Shown here piece by piece: positions 9,724 to 22,000 of a DNA stretch of 25,512 nucleotides. Within the stretch, counting starts at the first letter, position 1. Each line of letters opens with the position of its first letter. The translations under genes and the position numbers were made by a program. This DNA is from Rhizophagus sp. LPA8_4_AMF. Lineage: Eukaryota; Glomeromycota; Glomeromycetes; Glomerales; Glomeraceae. The stretch is from positions 1-25,512 of the forward strand of contig JADRCO010000851.1 in assembly GCA_021464525.1 (NCBI GenBank), given 5' to 3'. Below the pieces are notes generated by a model. The model saw only the letters and a list, made by a program, of their open reading frames with translations. It did not search any database and was not told the origin of the DNA.

Positions 9724-11466
9724 ATGAGTAACTGGAAGAATGTAAATAATTGGTAAGAATCCATATTTGTTCCCTTGAATTTGTAAAGTAAAAAAAAATG
9801 CAGTATTAATTTGTTTTGTTCTTATTTTAGGCATTGGTAAGTATTCAAACAGAATATATACGCAAAAAGTGTAAATTCAATTGTTGAAATAAAAGAACAG
9901 AACTATAGTGACCCTTTGATTCCATCCATAGGACCAGCAAAAATTGCTTGAACTGGGCTAAAGAATATTTAAAAGAACAATCGGTCAACCTTACAGCTGA
10001 AGATAACGGAATCAGTGTTCAAATTAATGATTTGACAGAATGCTCGGGTGATGCCGAATTAAATCAAAGAAAAGGAAAATTGATACCTATTATTGATTTA
10101 AATCTAGAACTAACTTGGTCGGGTAAATAAATTTCTTTTGACTTTTAAATTAAATAAATTTTACCTAATGCTCAGTTATAATTTCATAGGCAATACTCTG
10201 GATGATAGCGAGGCTAAGGGTACAATTAAGATCCCTGAACTAGATGCTGGATCAGAAGGAGACTTTGATGTAACTTAGAATTGGATTTTTTTCCATCATA
10301 AAATTATGTGTCTTGAAAAATAACTTTCCTTACATTAACATATTCTTTGTTCTAGTTTGAAATCACGGTTGAGGAAGAAAATGATTCAAAAAGGCCAATT
10401 AAGGAAGTTGTACGCACGCACTTGATTCCCTTGTTGAAAGAGCAGTTTAAGAATCTCGGAAATGATATGGTTGAAAGTACGTCAAGTTTAAGGTTTATAT
10501 TGTATCTCGAAAAAAAATTAATCAATGTACTTTTTAGCTCATAGTAAAGATGTTAAGATTGAGTCTTCTCAACTTGGACCTGCAACCCCTCCAAGGGCAG
10601 TTACACCCATTGAACCTTCCCAAATTCATACGCCATCAACTCCTCCTCGACCTGCAACACCTACTACATCTAATACGGATACCGTCAAGTCTTCAGCAGC
10701 TCAAAAAATTGTTAATACAACTAATATTAGTGAAGTTGTTGAATTACAAACTTCAGCAGATCAAATTTACGAAACGTTGCTTGATCCCGGTCGTGTTGCA
10801 GCTTGGACAAGATCTAGACCGGATATATTTAGACATATTGGAAGCGTATTTAGTTTATTTGATGGGAATGTTACTGGAACTATGGTGGAATTAGTAAGTA
10901 ACGATTCTTTCAAAGATTAGCTTTCATTATTCGTTTGACCTATAAGATCACTGATCTTGTTTTAATTAATAATTTAATATTTTTTTTTTAGGTTGAAAAC
11001 GAAAAGATTGTACAGACATGGCGTTTAAAATCTTGGCCAGAAGGTATAATTTTTGATATTTAAATCATCCTGTTTTATTTGAACTTAACTATCAATATTC
11101 GTGTCAATAGGACATTTTTCGACAGTTACTATTAAATTTGAACAAGCAAGTGATTTCACTCGTGTTCATATTACTCAAGAAGGGGTTCCCATTGGAGAAG
11201 TAGACGCAGTTCGTAATAACTGGCAATCATATTATTGGAATCCTATTAAAAGTGTTTTCGGGTATGGATCAATATCATCATCGTCATCAATTCCATTGAA
11301 ATCTAAAAATAAATCATCCAAGCCTCGTAAAAATAGACGGGGTAGCGGTGAGAAAAATAATAGTAATAGTTCGGGTGGTGTTGGTAGTAGTGTATTTGCG
11401 GTTGCCATTGTACTGACTGCTATTGTTTTGGGATACGTGTTTTTGTCACGTTCTTCTACTACGTAG
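9724..11466 (+). CDS. AHA1: AHA1-type activator of Hsp90 ATPase with a C-terminal membrane anchor
   Basis: Eight exons: 9724-9752, 9831-9836, 9932-10122, 10190-10269, 10356-10476, 10538-10893, 10992-11043 and 11111-11466. They give 396 residues in frame. AHA1 binds Hsp90 and stimulates its ATPase. The N-terminal domain shows the family motifs NVNNWHW (residues 6-12) and RKGKLI (58-63). A linker rich in Ser/Thr-Pro (about 150-190) joins it to the AHSA1 domain (about 200-340), with VAAWTRSRPD, DGNVTGTMVEL and TWRLKSWPEGHF followed by NNWQSYYWNPIKSVFGYG. Ordinary AHA1 ends at this point. Here a basic Ser/Asn-rich spacer and a hydrophobic segment (373-390, VFAVAIVLTAIVLGYVFL) follow, ending SRSSTT, the layout of a tail-anchored protein. 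Exon 2 is only 6 bases long. Heat shock elements lie upstream. The family call is very secure. The anchor is seen in the sequence, but its location in the cell is inferred. Confidence 0.93.
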
Positions 11467-11982
11467 ATTTGGAGCACTTTTATAATTCTATAAGAAAAAT
11501 CGAAGGAAGGAGGAATTCATTGGAACCTATGGTAAATAATTTGTTAATCGACGGTAACTTTTTTGGATCCCGACCATTTCTCAATTCCCTTGTACTCTTG
11601 TAAAAAAACTTTTATATAATACTATTTGGTAATTATTGTTAAAATTAGAAAAAAATTTAGCATATTCGTAATTCTGCCAAAAATAAATGATAAATTATCC
11701 TTAACATTAAGTTTCTGGACAATAAATAATAATTAGAAGAGAAAGAAAGTTTCAATTCGGTTCTATATTAATTATTTAGTAATGTACTCTGTTATTTTCA
11801 ACAGAACTTCAAAAGTTTTATTAAAAGGTTATTTTTTTTTTTCTTAAGTAAAATTAATATATCTAATGCAAAAAAAACTTATTGGAATAAATATTCACTT
11901 GTATTAAAATCGATTAAGAGAAGCAATAGATTCCTTAATAATAAGAAATATGAAAAATTAGGAGTAGGAGCTGGAAAATAGA
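11467..11982. other. Spacer between converging genes
   Basis: The AHA1 gene ends at 11466 and the MIC19 gene comes from the other side. The spacer is AT-rich with poly-T tracts and AATAAA-like signals. A splice acceptor candidate (TTTTCCAG, minus strand) near 11970 could belong to an alternative last exon of MIC19. Confidence 0.5.
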
Positions 11983-12794
11983 TTATAAATAGTCTTTAAA
12001 TATAAATGTTACCTGAGCTGCATCTCGTGTGACCCGTTTGAATTTTTGTACTTCCTCCCAACAATTAAGGGTTCGTGAACCGTTATTCCTATTAAAAGAT
12101 TCATTAGATTTTGCTTCATTAAAACATATTCTAAAACTTATATATATACTTGTAACAAGATATCACAGCCCGTTGTTGTTCAATTATTTGAGATGAAACA
12201 TTACTTTCATATTTTCTAGTAAAAAAAAAACAAATTTTATATTTAACTTCTAAAAATATACATATATCAAAAGAATCGAACACAGATAATACCTTTCAAT
12301 TCTTTCAATCAATTCATTTATATCATGTTCGGTAGCAGCAGAACTAGCACCACTATCAGTAAGTGTAATTCTCTGTCTAAATAGTTCTTCTTGAACACGT
12401 TGAGCAACTTCATCTTCTCTTTCACGAATTCGTCTTAATTCATCTTCTACACGTACTTTAATTATATTTTCCAATTCTTCATTAAGTACTTGACCATCAC
12501 TTAAAGGATAATAGGTAGTTGGTTGTGATATTTCTTGTTTGGCATGCTTCTATTTAAAGTGATAAAAATTAATGTGCGTGAAGTATTTTAATCTTAAAAT
12601 TAAGATATTTACCGCTCGCTCTCTCTCTCGTTGTAATTGTTCAACTAATCCATGAGAAAACTATATCAAAAAGAATCGTATCAATGGAATTTTTATATTT
12701 TAGCCATAATTATGTAACAGTTCGTTTAACATACCCTAATATTAGACTCGTTATAAACTGTAATAGGAGTTTCTAATGATTGTTTAGCCCCCAT
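11983..12794 (-). CDS. MIC19: MICOS complex subunit Mic19 (CHCH domain)
   Basis: Exons on the minus strand: 12794-12735, 12660-12613, 12549-12293, 12215-12150 and 12088-11983, giving about 178 residues. Mic19 is a peripheral inner-membrane protein that helps form mitochondrial cristae junctions. The start MGAKQS is a plausible N-myristoylation signal, as in animal Mic19 (CHCHD3). A segment with YNESNIRFSHGLVEQLQ matches the fungal DUF737-type start. A charged coiled coil follows (VRVEDELRRIREREDEVAQ), and the C-terminal CHCH half has CYKNNGSRTLNC, a CX10C pair, then WEEVQKFKR. The last few residues are uncertain. Reading through the GTAACA site at 12012 gives a stop at 11983, while splicing there to the acceptor near 11970 would give another short tail. 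The gene shares a divergent promoter with SSL1. Confidence 0.83.
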
Positions 12795-12950
12795 GTCTTC
12801 GAGAATATGCTGCAGTTGTAGGAAAATGAATATAAAATAAATTTTACATCGATCTACAAGCTGATCTACAAATTGATCTACAACCACATTTTAAAATTGA
12901 CCAAGATCGACAGATTTATAAAAACTCACTCTCGCTTTTACAGTTACGCA
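12795..12950. promoter_or_regulatory. Divergent promoter of MIC19 and SSL1, with three 12-base repeats
   Basis: Only 156 bases separate the two start codons. GATCTACAA occurs three times at an exact 12-base period, at 12851, 12863 and 12875. A regular spacing close to one helix turn suggests a factor-binding array, though it may be a recent replication slip. The sequence after it leads to ATG 12951. Confidence 0.6.
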
Positions 12951-14661
12951 ATGTCTAAACAATACAAACAAACTGAAGAGTACATTGATGTAGACGATGA
13001 AATTCAAAATACTGCTCAACAAACTGGTTATGCCTGGGAGGAAGAATATAAACGCAGTTGGGATGTGTTACAGGAAGATGAAGATGGCAGTTTGAAGCGA
13101 ACTGTTGAAAATCTTCAGCATCGTATGAAGAGAAAAAAGTAAGTGATATCAATTTATTTATTTTTTTTATTTTTTTAATAATTGAGTTAATAACTTCTTT
13201 TTAGACTTTTTCGAGATACATCAACTATTCGACGTGGGATAATTCGACACATGTTTTTGATAATAGATCTTTCAGAAGCAATGATGGAGAAAGATCTTCG
13301 CCCATCTCGGCTAGAACTAACTCTTTCATATTCCGAGCAATTTATTTTAGAATATTTTGATCAAAATCCAATTTCTCAACTTGGTATAATTGTAACAAAG
13401 GGTGGCATTGCTGAAAAACTTACCGATCTGACTGGTAACAAGCCAGCCTCTTACTTTGTAATATTGATGATAAATTATAGTTAAAAATAAACTTTCATTC
13501 CCATTTTCCATTAAAATTAATATTTTAATTTTAATTTTATATAGGTAATCCAATGGATAATATACGAGTTTTAAAAAACAAGAAAAATACAGATACTGAT
13601 GGGGAACCGTCTTTACAGAACTCTTTACAGATGGCAAGATCAACTTTGATGTAAATAATATATTATTTATATTTTAAATTTAATGTGTTTATTTATTCAT
13701 TTAATGATCTAAATTTGTTTAGTCACGTTCCAGCTCATGGATCGCGAGAAATACTGATAATTATGGGATCTCTTACAACTTGCGATCCGGGTGACATATA
13801 CGATACGATAGATAGTTTAGTAAGTGAAAACATTCGTGTCTCAGTAGTTGGGTTAGCTGCTGAGGTACAGATATGTAAACTCATGTGTAAAAAAACAAAA
13901 GGTATATAAAATTTGTTTTTTCTTCAAAAAAAAACTTTTATTCTCATTGTTATTCTCATCATTTATTTACAAAGATTATTTTTTTAGGTACATATGGAGT
14001 GGTTCTAAATGAGGCACATTTCAAAGATTTGCTGTTTGAAATTATACCACCACCACCAGTTTCTGTTGCCCAAAACAAAGCCGAATTAGTTATAATGGGA
14101 TTTCCAAGCAGTGTCACTGATTCAATGCCTTCACTTTGTGCATGGTATGAATTTTGTCATATTAAGGAAATTATTTGATAATTTTAACTATACTTTATTT
14201 TACTATAGTCATTCAAAGCCTACAACTAGCGGTTACATTTGTGCTCGATGTAATTCAAAGATTTGTGATTTGCCAACGGATTGTCCAGTATGTGAACTTA
14301 CACTTGTGTCAAGTCCACACTTGGCAAGATCGTATCACCATTTGTTTCCTGTAGATAATTTTGTAGAAGTACCGTGGAATAGGTTAGATACTATAAAACT
14401 TCTAGTTTGCTATATCATACATTCATTAATATATTTCTTTTATATTTCTTTTATAGTGCATTTACAACACATTGTTTCTCATGTCAAATGCCTTTTCCAA
14501 ATCCAACGTCATCCTCATTAGGAACACGTGTTGCTCCTGATACAAGTGGACGATATAAGTGTAATAAATGCAATCAATATTTTTGTATTGACTGTGATGT
14601 TTTCGTTCACGAAGTTATTCATAATTGTCCAGGATGTCTGGCAACTACTTCAAGTCATTAA
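12951..14661 (+). CDS. SSL1: TFIIH core subunit Ssl1 (p44/GTF2H2)
   Basis: Seven exons: 12951-13138, 13205-13434, 13545-13650, 13723-13901, 13988-14144, 14209-14382 and 14457-14661, for 412 residues. Ssl1/p44 is a TFIIH core subunit in transcription initiation and nucleotide excision repair. It contacts and stimulates the XPD/Rad3 helicase. The von Willebrand A domain (about 75-255) has [36 protein letters not shown] and [14 protein letters not shown], all strong family signatures. Zinc-binding parts follow: [18 protein letters not shown] with [14 protein letters not shown], then a C-terminal ring-like C4C4 part ending [18 protein letters not shown] and CPGC. The ATG at 12951 was chosen because upstream codons lie in the promoter shared with MIC19. 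An earlier start codon would add 26 residues of poor quality. No breaks are seen, and the length fits the family. Confidence 0.96.
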
Positions 14662-14832
14662 TTAATTAATAAATACCAATCGCCTTTATTAAAAAAAAAA
14701 AATATATAAAAATTTTATTAGTCATTATTTTGTTACATTTATATAATAGAAAAATATTTTTTAAAAATTATATTTTTTTTATACAAGGGATTTGATTACG
14801 CGATTCTTAGAAAGTGTAAGATGAAAAAATTA

Positions 14833-15232
14833 TTAGACTTTTGGCCAATTTGTTTTTTCAGCTTCCCGTTTTAAATTTTCTTTAAAACTTCTCATAAATA
14901 TCTCTGTACGTTTTGCACTTTCATTAATATAAGGAGAAGCTAATGTAAATTGATTTAACATAAATGAAAGAGAACATGAAGTTATATTCGTTTCATTCAA
15001 ATTATTAGAAATTGAACATAACAAATGCAACATTACATACCTTTTTCTGTTACTTTTGATATATGTATATGTGTTTTCATAGCAAACCTGTGAAAAGCTG
15101 GACTTTCTAATAACTTAAAAATGTAGAGAAATTGGTAAATACAGTAAGAACAAGAAAAAGTTTGAACTAAATTTAAACTACCTTTTCAGTTATGTATTTT
15201 CTAGACCAATAATGAATTAATTGAGAAATCAT
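14833..15232 (-). CDS. Small basic 76-residue protein, three exons, family not recognised
   Basis: Exons on the minus strand: 15232-15182, 15113-15041 and 14939-14833, in frame to TAA. The start MISQLIHYWSRKYITEK is an amphipathic basic helix that could act as a mitochondrial targeting sequence. The middle part (LLESPAFHRFAMKTH) and the end (RSFKENLKREAEKTNWPKV) are helical and charged. Short fungal mitochondrial proteins with a similar 'SPxFHRF' pattern come to mind, but I cannot name the family. The exon model is supported by three compatible splice junctions and by a CCAAT box about 100 bases upstream. It converges on SSL1, with 171 bases between the stop codons. Confidence 0.66.
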
Positions 15233-15304
15233 TTTTTAAAAAAAAGAAAGATTACAATAAAAAAAAATATCTAAAACACATTACAAATTTAATTTGAACA
15301 TTCG

Positions 15305-15337
15305 CACGTGCCTGTTAATCACGGAGAACGAGCCAAT
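15305..15337 (-). promoter_or_regulatory. Promoter elements: CACGTG and CCAAT box
   Basis: CACGTG at 15305-15310 and CCAAT at 15333-15337 lie 70-105 bases upstream of the minus-strand start at 15232, in the only GC-richer patch of this spacer. CACGTG is the core site of bHLH factors and CCAAT of the Hap complex, which in fungi often controls mitochondrial genes. Use by this gene is inferred from position. Confidence 0.45.
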
Positions 15338-16064
15338 CAAAATTTAGGCGATACAAAATCACGTAAAGGTGAAATTGTGTAAATCAATGCGAAAACTAAT
15401 AACAATGAAGATGCAGGCATGCAGCTAGTCCATAATTTTATATTAATGAAGTACCCTTTATCTTTTAAATTGCTATTCCTCTAACCTCAGTTGTAATTTC
15501 AATAGAATACTGCTTACTTATACTAAAAGTTACTATAAACCTAAGATAATAAAAACAGCTCAAATTTTTAATAGTAAAATTATTTTTTTTTTCTATTATA
15601 TTATCAGGTCAGATTTGTATATTAAAATTTTAAATAAATAAAAATTTCTATAGTATAATTACAAAATTTTTTCAGAAACTTATATATATAGTAAGTAAAA
15701 TCCTGTAATAATATAAAAATTATAAAATAATTAAATAAATTTGTTTTTGAAATTTTTTATAAATTTATATTTGGTTATTTTACAATTATTTAAAAGCAAA
15801 AAGGAGGTTTTAAATACCATTTTTAATTTTATCAATAAAAAATATAACATTACTAATTTTAAAAGGATAAATTAATTTTTCTGAAAAAATATATTCTAAA
15901 TAAATCAAAAATGACATTTTAAAATAATCTTTAGCATTAATAGGTAAATCTTAAGCAAATAAATTAGTATAGCTGATTGTACCATATAAATTATATAAGG
16001 GTGAGAATTTTGATTTTTACCAAATATAAAAATTAATTATTACATTTAAATTAATATAATAAAT
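15338..16064. other. AT-rich spacer
   Basis: It lies between the promoter of the small gene and the stop codon of the large helicase gene. Only AT-rich background with A and T tracts is seen. Confidence 0.5.
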
Positions 16065-19000
16065 TCATTTAGATTTAATAATAAACTTGCATTCTTCTAT
16101 CCATTCTAAAACCTGATTAATAATTACTTCTGCATGCTCCAATTCAGCTTTTAACCATTCAATATCTGCTTCTTTATGTTTTGTTGAATCTTCAGTCATT
16201 AATAATGATTTTAATGCCAATTTAACATTTTCATAATGAATATGCCTAAAAAAAAAATCCCATGAATTTTAGTAAATATCATTCAAAAATCAATATTAAA
16301 ATATCAAATAAATATCAACAAACTTTAAATCATCCTCCAAATTCAAACAACTTTCAAGTTTCTCATTATCTATAGAGCGATCATTAATTGTTTTTTGCAG
16401 TTGATTTTTAATTTTATTCATTCTATCTTGAAGCTTAGTCAGTTCCACAACTACATCTACTGTCGAACCTTTCAGAAGCATATTATACGTGCGTACTATT
16501 TCTGCTCCTTGATGATTAATAGCATCTTCCCAGTAGGATTTATTGCAGCAGAAATTTCTTATATCATTGTAAATTTTATCCAGAATTTTGTCACGAACAA
16601 GTTGATGGGATGTTTGTCGTCGTTCATTAGTCATGCGAAACCAGTGTTGAATCATTTTAACCGCTACTAATGTTCGAGGATCTTCTTGAATCTCGCGAAA
16701 CCAGACTTGGATTTTTGTGGCCACTTCTGAAACCTCTCTGGAAATTGTAAACCGTTCATCATCCTCGTCATCCTCACTATCATCATTATCATTATCATCG
16801 TTATCGTTCTCTTTACCAACAATAAAATCGGTATTTTGTGCACTAACATCAGCTCGTTGTGATAAGAGTTTATTCGTTGAAGAAGTTTTTTCAGTAACTA
16901 CTGATGATACAATCTTACAAAGGGAAGAATGAAAACTCTCAACAGAGTTATATTTAAGCATTACAACACCAGACTTTTCCAATTCCTGAAATCTTGTTAT
17001 GCCACCCCATTGATAATGGACTATAACTAGCGAATCACAGTCTGTTTCTTTGAGGTCATCTTTTAGAATGTTCACAAGGCGCACTATAGCGCTCTCCTCT
17101 AAGTATTTCTTAACCTTTCCAGAGTGTACTAGATCATTTTTAATTAGGCTTTTGAAAAGAGAAGTGATTTTGAATGAAGAACTGGGTTCATTTCGTCCAA
17201 TGAGAACCAAGAGTCGTACCAATCGAAGGATAATTGTCAAGTAGTATCGTTCATCATCACGAATCAACAATTCAAGAAGTTTTTGAATTTGTTCTATGGA
17301 ATACCTAATCTCAGAACAATAACTATCTCTTCTATAACAGTATTTAGTTTGAAGAACAAGCGGCTCTGCAGTGAATACATCAAAGTAATTAACTAGATAT
17401 GACCGAGGAAGGCAAAAATCGCAATACCCAGGACCAATTGCAAAAATCAAAGATATTTTAAATTCCATAAGAGATACAAGATCACCAAAAGCATCAGTGT
17501 TATTTAAGTTGACTAATTTAGCATTATTTATTGCGCACTGAATAAATAGTTTTAGTTGTGTGATAGCTTTGGTTACGTAATTAGAATAAAGACAGTCAAA
17601 GAATAATGAGAGTCGCTTTCCAACTGGAATTGCTTGATAATATCCATAGAAGTAACTGAAACCAATAGGTAAATTATCGGGATGTGAAAGCGAGATTTTT
17701 TTTGACATCTCCCAGGAAAATTCTTCAATACCCCATTCATTCCGCAGTTGTTGAAAAACAAACATGCATTTTAACATGACTGCAAAGTCCCACGGATCCT
17801 TAGACAATTGCTTTAACCATATCCTACGAGCAAGATCATTAAGTCCATTACACGCTTGATAAGAAAGGCTACCGATCATCATGTAAGTGACTTCTGGGCA
17901 ACTTGTTTGCGGTGATTGATAGCGGAAATGAACCTTAATGAGATTTTCAGACCACCATCTTTGCACGGGACGAACTTCTGCACTTCGCTCTTCTTTAATA
18001 AGTCTGCGTCGGTACAATACATCCAACTGTCGTATAACAGTGTACTGGAGACGCGCAAGTGTCGCGCGTTGATGCAGAACTGATGGAGTTGGGTCTACAT
18101 GATGATATAGACAATTTGGCTTTTGACAGGATGTATATTTGTGACAAATATGAGAACTTAGATCCGGAATTTCTCTACCCTTTTGGTTGGCGTCCGAGAT
18201 GAGCTCGAAGATATACGAAGTAAGGATTTTTAAGATCGTCTGGTGCACATCATCTATTTCGTAAACATGCCAATTGTCAATAATTTCTACTCCACTTTTA
18301 CACTGTCTGAGAGGATGTTCAATTAAAATTTTCCGCTTATTTAAACGGTTTGTCACATTATAAACTAAAAAAATATTTTCAAAATTCTTATAGATTTCCG
18401 AAATGTTCCTGACATTGTGAGATCTAGTCACGGCGCATATATAAGGAATGGACAATTCCCACAGTCTTATCAGGTATTGCAATCGTTCCCGCCAGTATTC
18501 AGCCTCTTGGTAAGATTGTGGGATTATTTTTAACCACATAATTATCCCATGAAACTCCGTGTCAACCTTTTCATTCTCTTTGAAAAATTGTATGCATTTG
18601 TGAACTCTATCGAAATCATCATTTAAATAGGCGGAGTATAACTGTACCTCTCCTATTAGGATCTTCAACTTATCAGATCTTTTCGATGACTTTGATAATT
18701 TTACAGTGACGATCTCATTCGCTTTTAAACAGAGACTTTTTAACTCCTCCAAAATACTTTGATTCATGGTATCCGTTATTATATTAAGTATATTAACTTT
18801 GCATAGATCCAAGAGGCATTGTAACGCTTCAATAATATCATTCTCGTCATCTGAACGAATGAACATATCGGCGGCCTCTTTGAACTTACCACGCAAGTGT
18901 AGTTCTTTGGCAGCATCTTGGAATTCACCACGCTCTTCACAAACCGCCAGAAGTTCTTCTGGTGCATGGTCTCTCAAAAGCTCAATTTGCTCCTCATGAG

Positions 19001-22000
19001 TTGAAAGAATAGAAAGGGCCTCTTTGCTCATTACTTTGTTATTTTCCCGACGATAATATATGTTGACAAAACGAGTAATACGACGAAATATTTTCTCATC
19101 GATTCTTTCCCTATGTCTTATCACAATAATTTAGGTAAATATCAGACTACAAGTAATAATAAGTCATGCTTTCGTAATAACATTAATTATACGTGACAGG
19201 ATGGTCGGCACCAAATTGTATCATGACAATGAGCTTACCTCTGCATCAAATTGACCACTTCTTTATAAAGGCTACCATCTTTATAGGCAACAACAGCTTC
19301 AGTGTACTTCTCTGCTTTTTCAAAACATTTACCTGCTTTGTCAAACACCTTGGCCTCCAGGTAACAATATGCAGCATCTTCAAACATATCCCATCTTTCA
19401 TATACATCTCCAGCTTCTCTATTCATGCCAATGTCCTGGATATTTATAAATTATATTTATAAGTATTTAACAAAAATGAATTTTCAGAAATTACAGTAGA
19501 TTATAAAATACCTTATAACATGAAGCTGCCTGAACCGGTCGTGAACACGTTTCGAAAGCTTTGGCGGCAGAAATGAAGTTAGACTTGACATTTGCCTCAT
19601 ATGAATTACTTACTAAGGATGACCTGGCAATCTTTTGAAGATTATACGCGTTGGCTAATTTAAACCCCATTTCATTCCCACTTTTACTAAAGCATAATTT
19701 AGCCTTAAAGATAGCAATTTTCATTACATTTAGTTAAAACAGACTACTACTGCATTAACAATAATATTCTAAATAAAATGATTCTCACCAGATCATACTG
19801 TCGCCGTTCAAAGAACAACTTTCCCTTTCGATTCCAATCGTGAGAACTACTCTTCTTTGTTAAAGTAGGTAAAGTACTAAGTTCTTCCAAACTCTGAATC
19901 ACTTTGATCAATCCACTTTTATCCCAGCCACCTTTATCCCAGAATATTCGGATTGGCTCACTCAGCTCTGAATCTTCATCGAAAATCCAGAGGTGCTGCC
20001 TGGCCCTGGTTACTGCAACATAAAGATGTTTGAGTTCCGAAGAAAGGATATAATGCTTCTCGTGAGAGAAGGTCTGAATGCCTTTAGAATGGTTCTCCAA
20101 AGCAGAGAGAATTAAACGCCACTACGACAAATGATACAAACATGATTAAAAATTAAGATAATACAACAAATGACACTATCATAATTAGTGTAATACTGTA
20201 CCTTTTGACGTGCAGGTGAATGAGTAAAGAAATTATACAACAGGACATCATTAAACTCCATGCCTTTGGCCTCAAACACTGTCATCACAATTCCGACATT
20301 GCCCACACTCTTTTTAGCTTCTTCATTACGTACTATAATGACTTGTTCGGCGCCAAATTCACTACAATTGGGCATACGCTCATCCACGGAGAAAACATCG
20401 AAAAGAAAGGTTTCAGCCTGAAATCCTTTAAAAATGATAGGCCGAGGACCACCAACCTCGCTTCGCTCACGTGAAAGATGGTCAATGGAATCAGGAAAAA
20501 AGTGATGGATAAGATCAATCACCGATGATGCAAGTCGTAAAATTCCATTGTGAGAACGGTAGTTTACGTTTAATTCAAATTGTTTTGGTACCACAGTATT
20601 ATTTTGACTGTGATTGTTTTTGGTCCGATCGAGTTCCCATTTATATATTAAGGTACTTAAGTCTATATTAAAATTATTAAAATTATGGGATTAGATGATG
20701 ACAAAATATTATCCTATATTCTTTAGATGACATACTTTGGAATCGGAAAGAAGATCCTCGGGCAATACACTGTGCTATATCTCCGGCCATAAAAACGTTA
20801 TCAACACGGTTAAAAAGCTTCAAGATAAGTGCTAAATCCACGATATGGTTATCCTGACATTCGTCAACGTATACTTCATGAATATGCGGGTCGCCAAGTG
20901 CTTTCATTTTTGCTGCCCGTAAGATGGCCAATGTTCTGATATGAATAATTAAAGAAATCTGTAAAATTCTATACAGAGATAAAAAATAAATAATGTATAT
21001 ATTATCCTATCTTACAGATCCACAGAATCATAATCCCGATTCCGCGCCTTCATCTTTTCATATCGTTCAAATAAATCATAAATCTCATCACGATTATAAC
21101 GGAATACTGGGAATTTCTTAATGCTGATAGTCCGGTAGTCCTCTCTTGATAGGTAATCCACATCAGGATCTGTACCCTTTAGAAATATTATTATTACTCT
21201 ATTTTTCGTTTTTTTTTAAAAAAAAAAAATCTTATCTTTACATACTTTAATAACAAAAAACTCAGAAAAAACCAGCCCGGGATCCAGTTTCTTTCTATAA
21301 TAATCACTAAAATGTTGCCAGTACTTATCACAAAAGAGATCATAGTCAACAAAGTGATACCATGAATTTTTTGGTTGATTTAGAAAGGAATTAGGACTGA
21401 ATTGTTCCTCCTCATCTTCAACGTCATCAACTTCCGCAATTGTTTTTTGCTGTTTCTGAATATCGATTCCATAAGTTACCTGTAGCATTCTGGAAAACTG
21501 CTTATAAGTAATAAATAATGGGAAATCGTCATCTGCCAGCTCACGGAATGAGCCTACTTCCTCTTCATCTCCTTCTTCAAAGTAAGAGTCATTATCATCA
21601 GTCTCTTCATTATTTACTCCTTCCTCTTCTTTCTTTCTTACGTACTCATTAAAATCAGCCATTGACATCTGTTTCCCAGCAAACTCTGCTGACTCTCGTA
21701 ACCGGGTAAAGTAGTCCTTTACTCGGCGGCAAAGATTTGGACTTACAGTGATGAATATTTGCCTTTTGTAAGAATTCCCATTATTATTACGCGAAGATGG
21801 TGGTTTACAAAGGTGATTATTCAGATATGAAGCAACCAGTCTAAATACGATACATGTGGTCTTACCAGTTCCTAGAATTGATAAATTTTCAGGATAGTAA
21901 ATAACGATTTTAACTTTGCCTTTAGTTCACATAGTCTCTTTGCCTTTATTTACATAGTCTCTTTCCTTTTAATTTCATATCTTTGCCTTTAATTAAAATT

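Noticed and set aside
16667..16932. Serine-rich plus-strand and Met/Ile-rich minus-strand frames
   Set aside because: Shadows of the acidic Asp/Asn/Glu stretch of the helicase in other frames.
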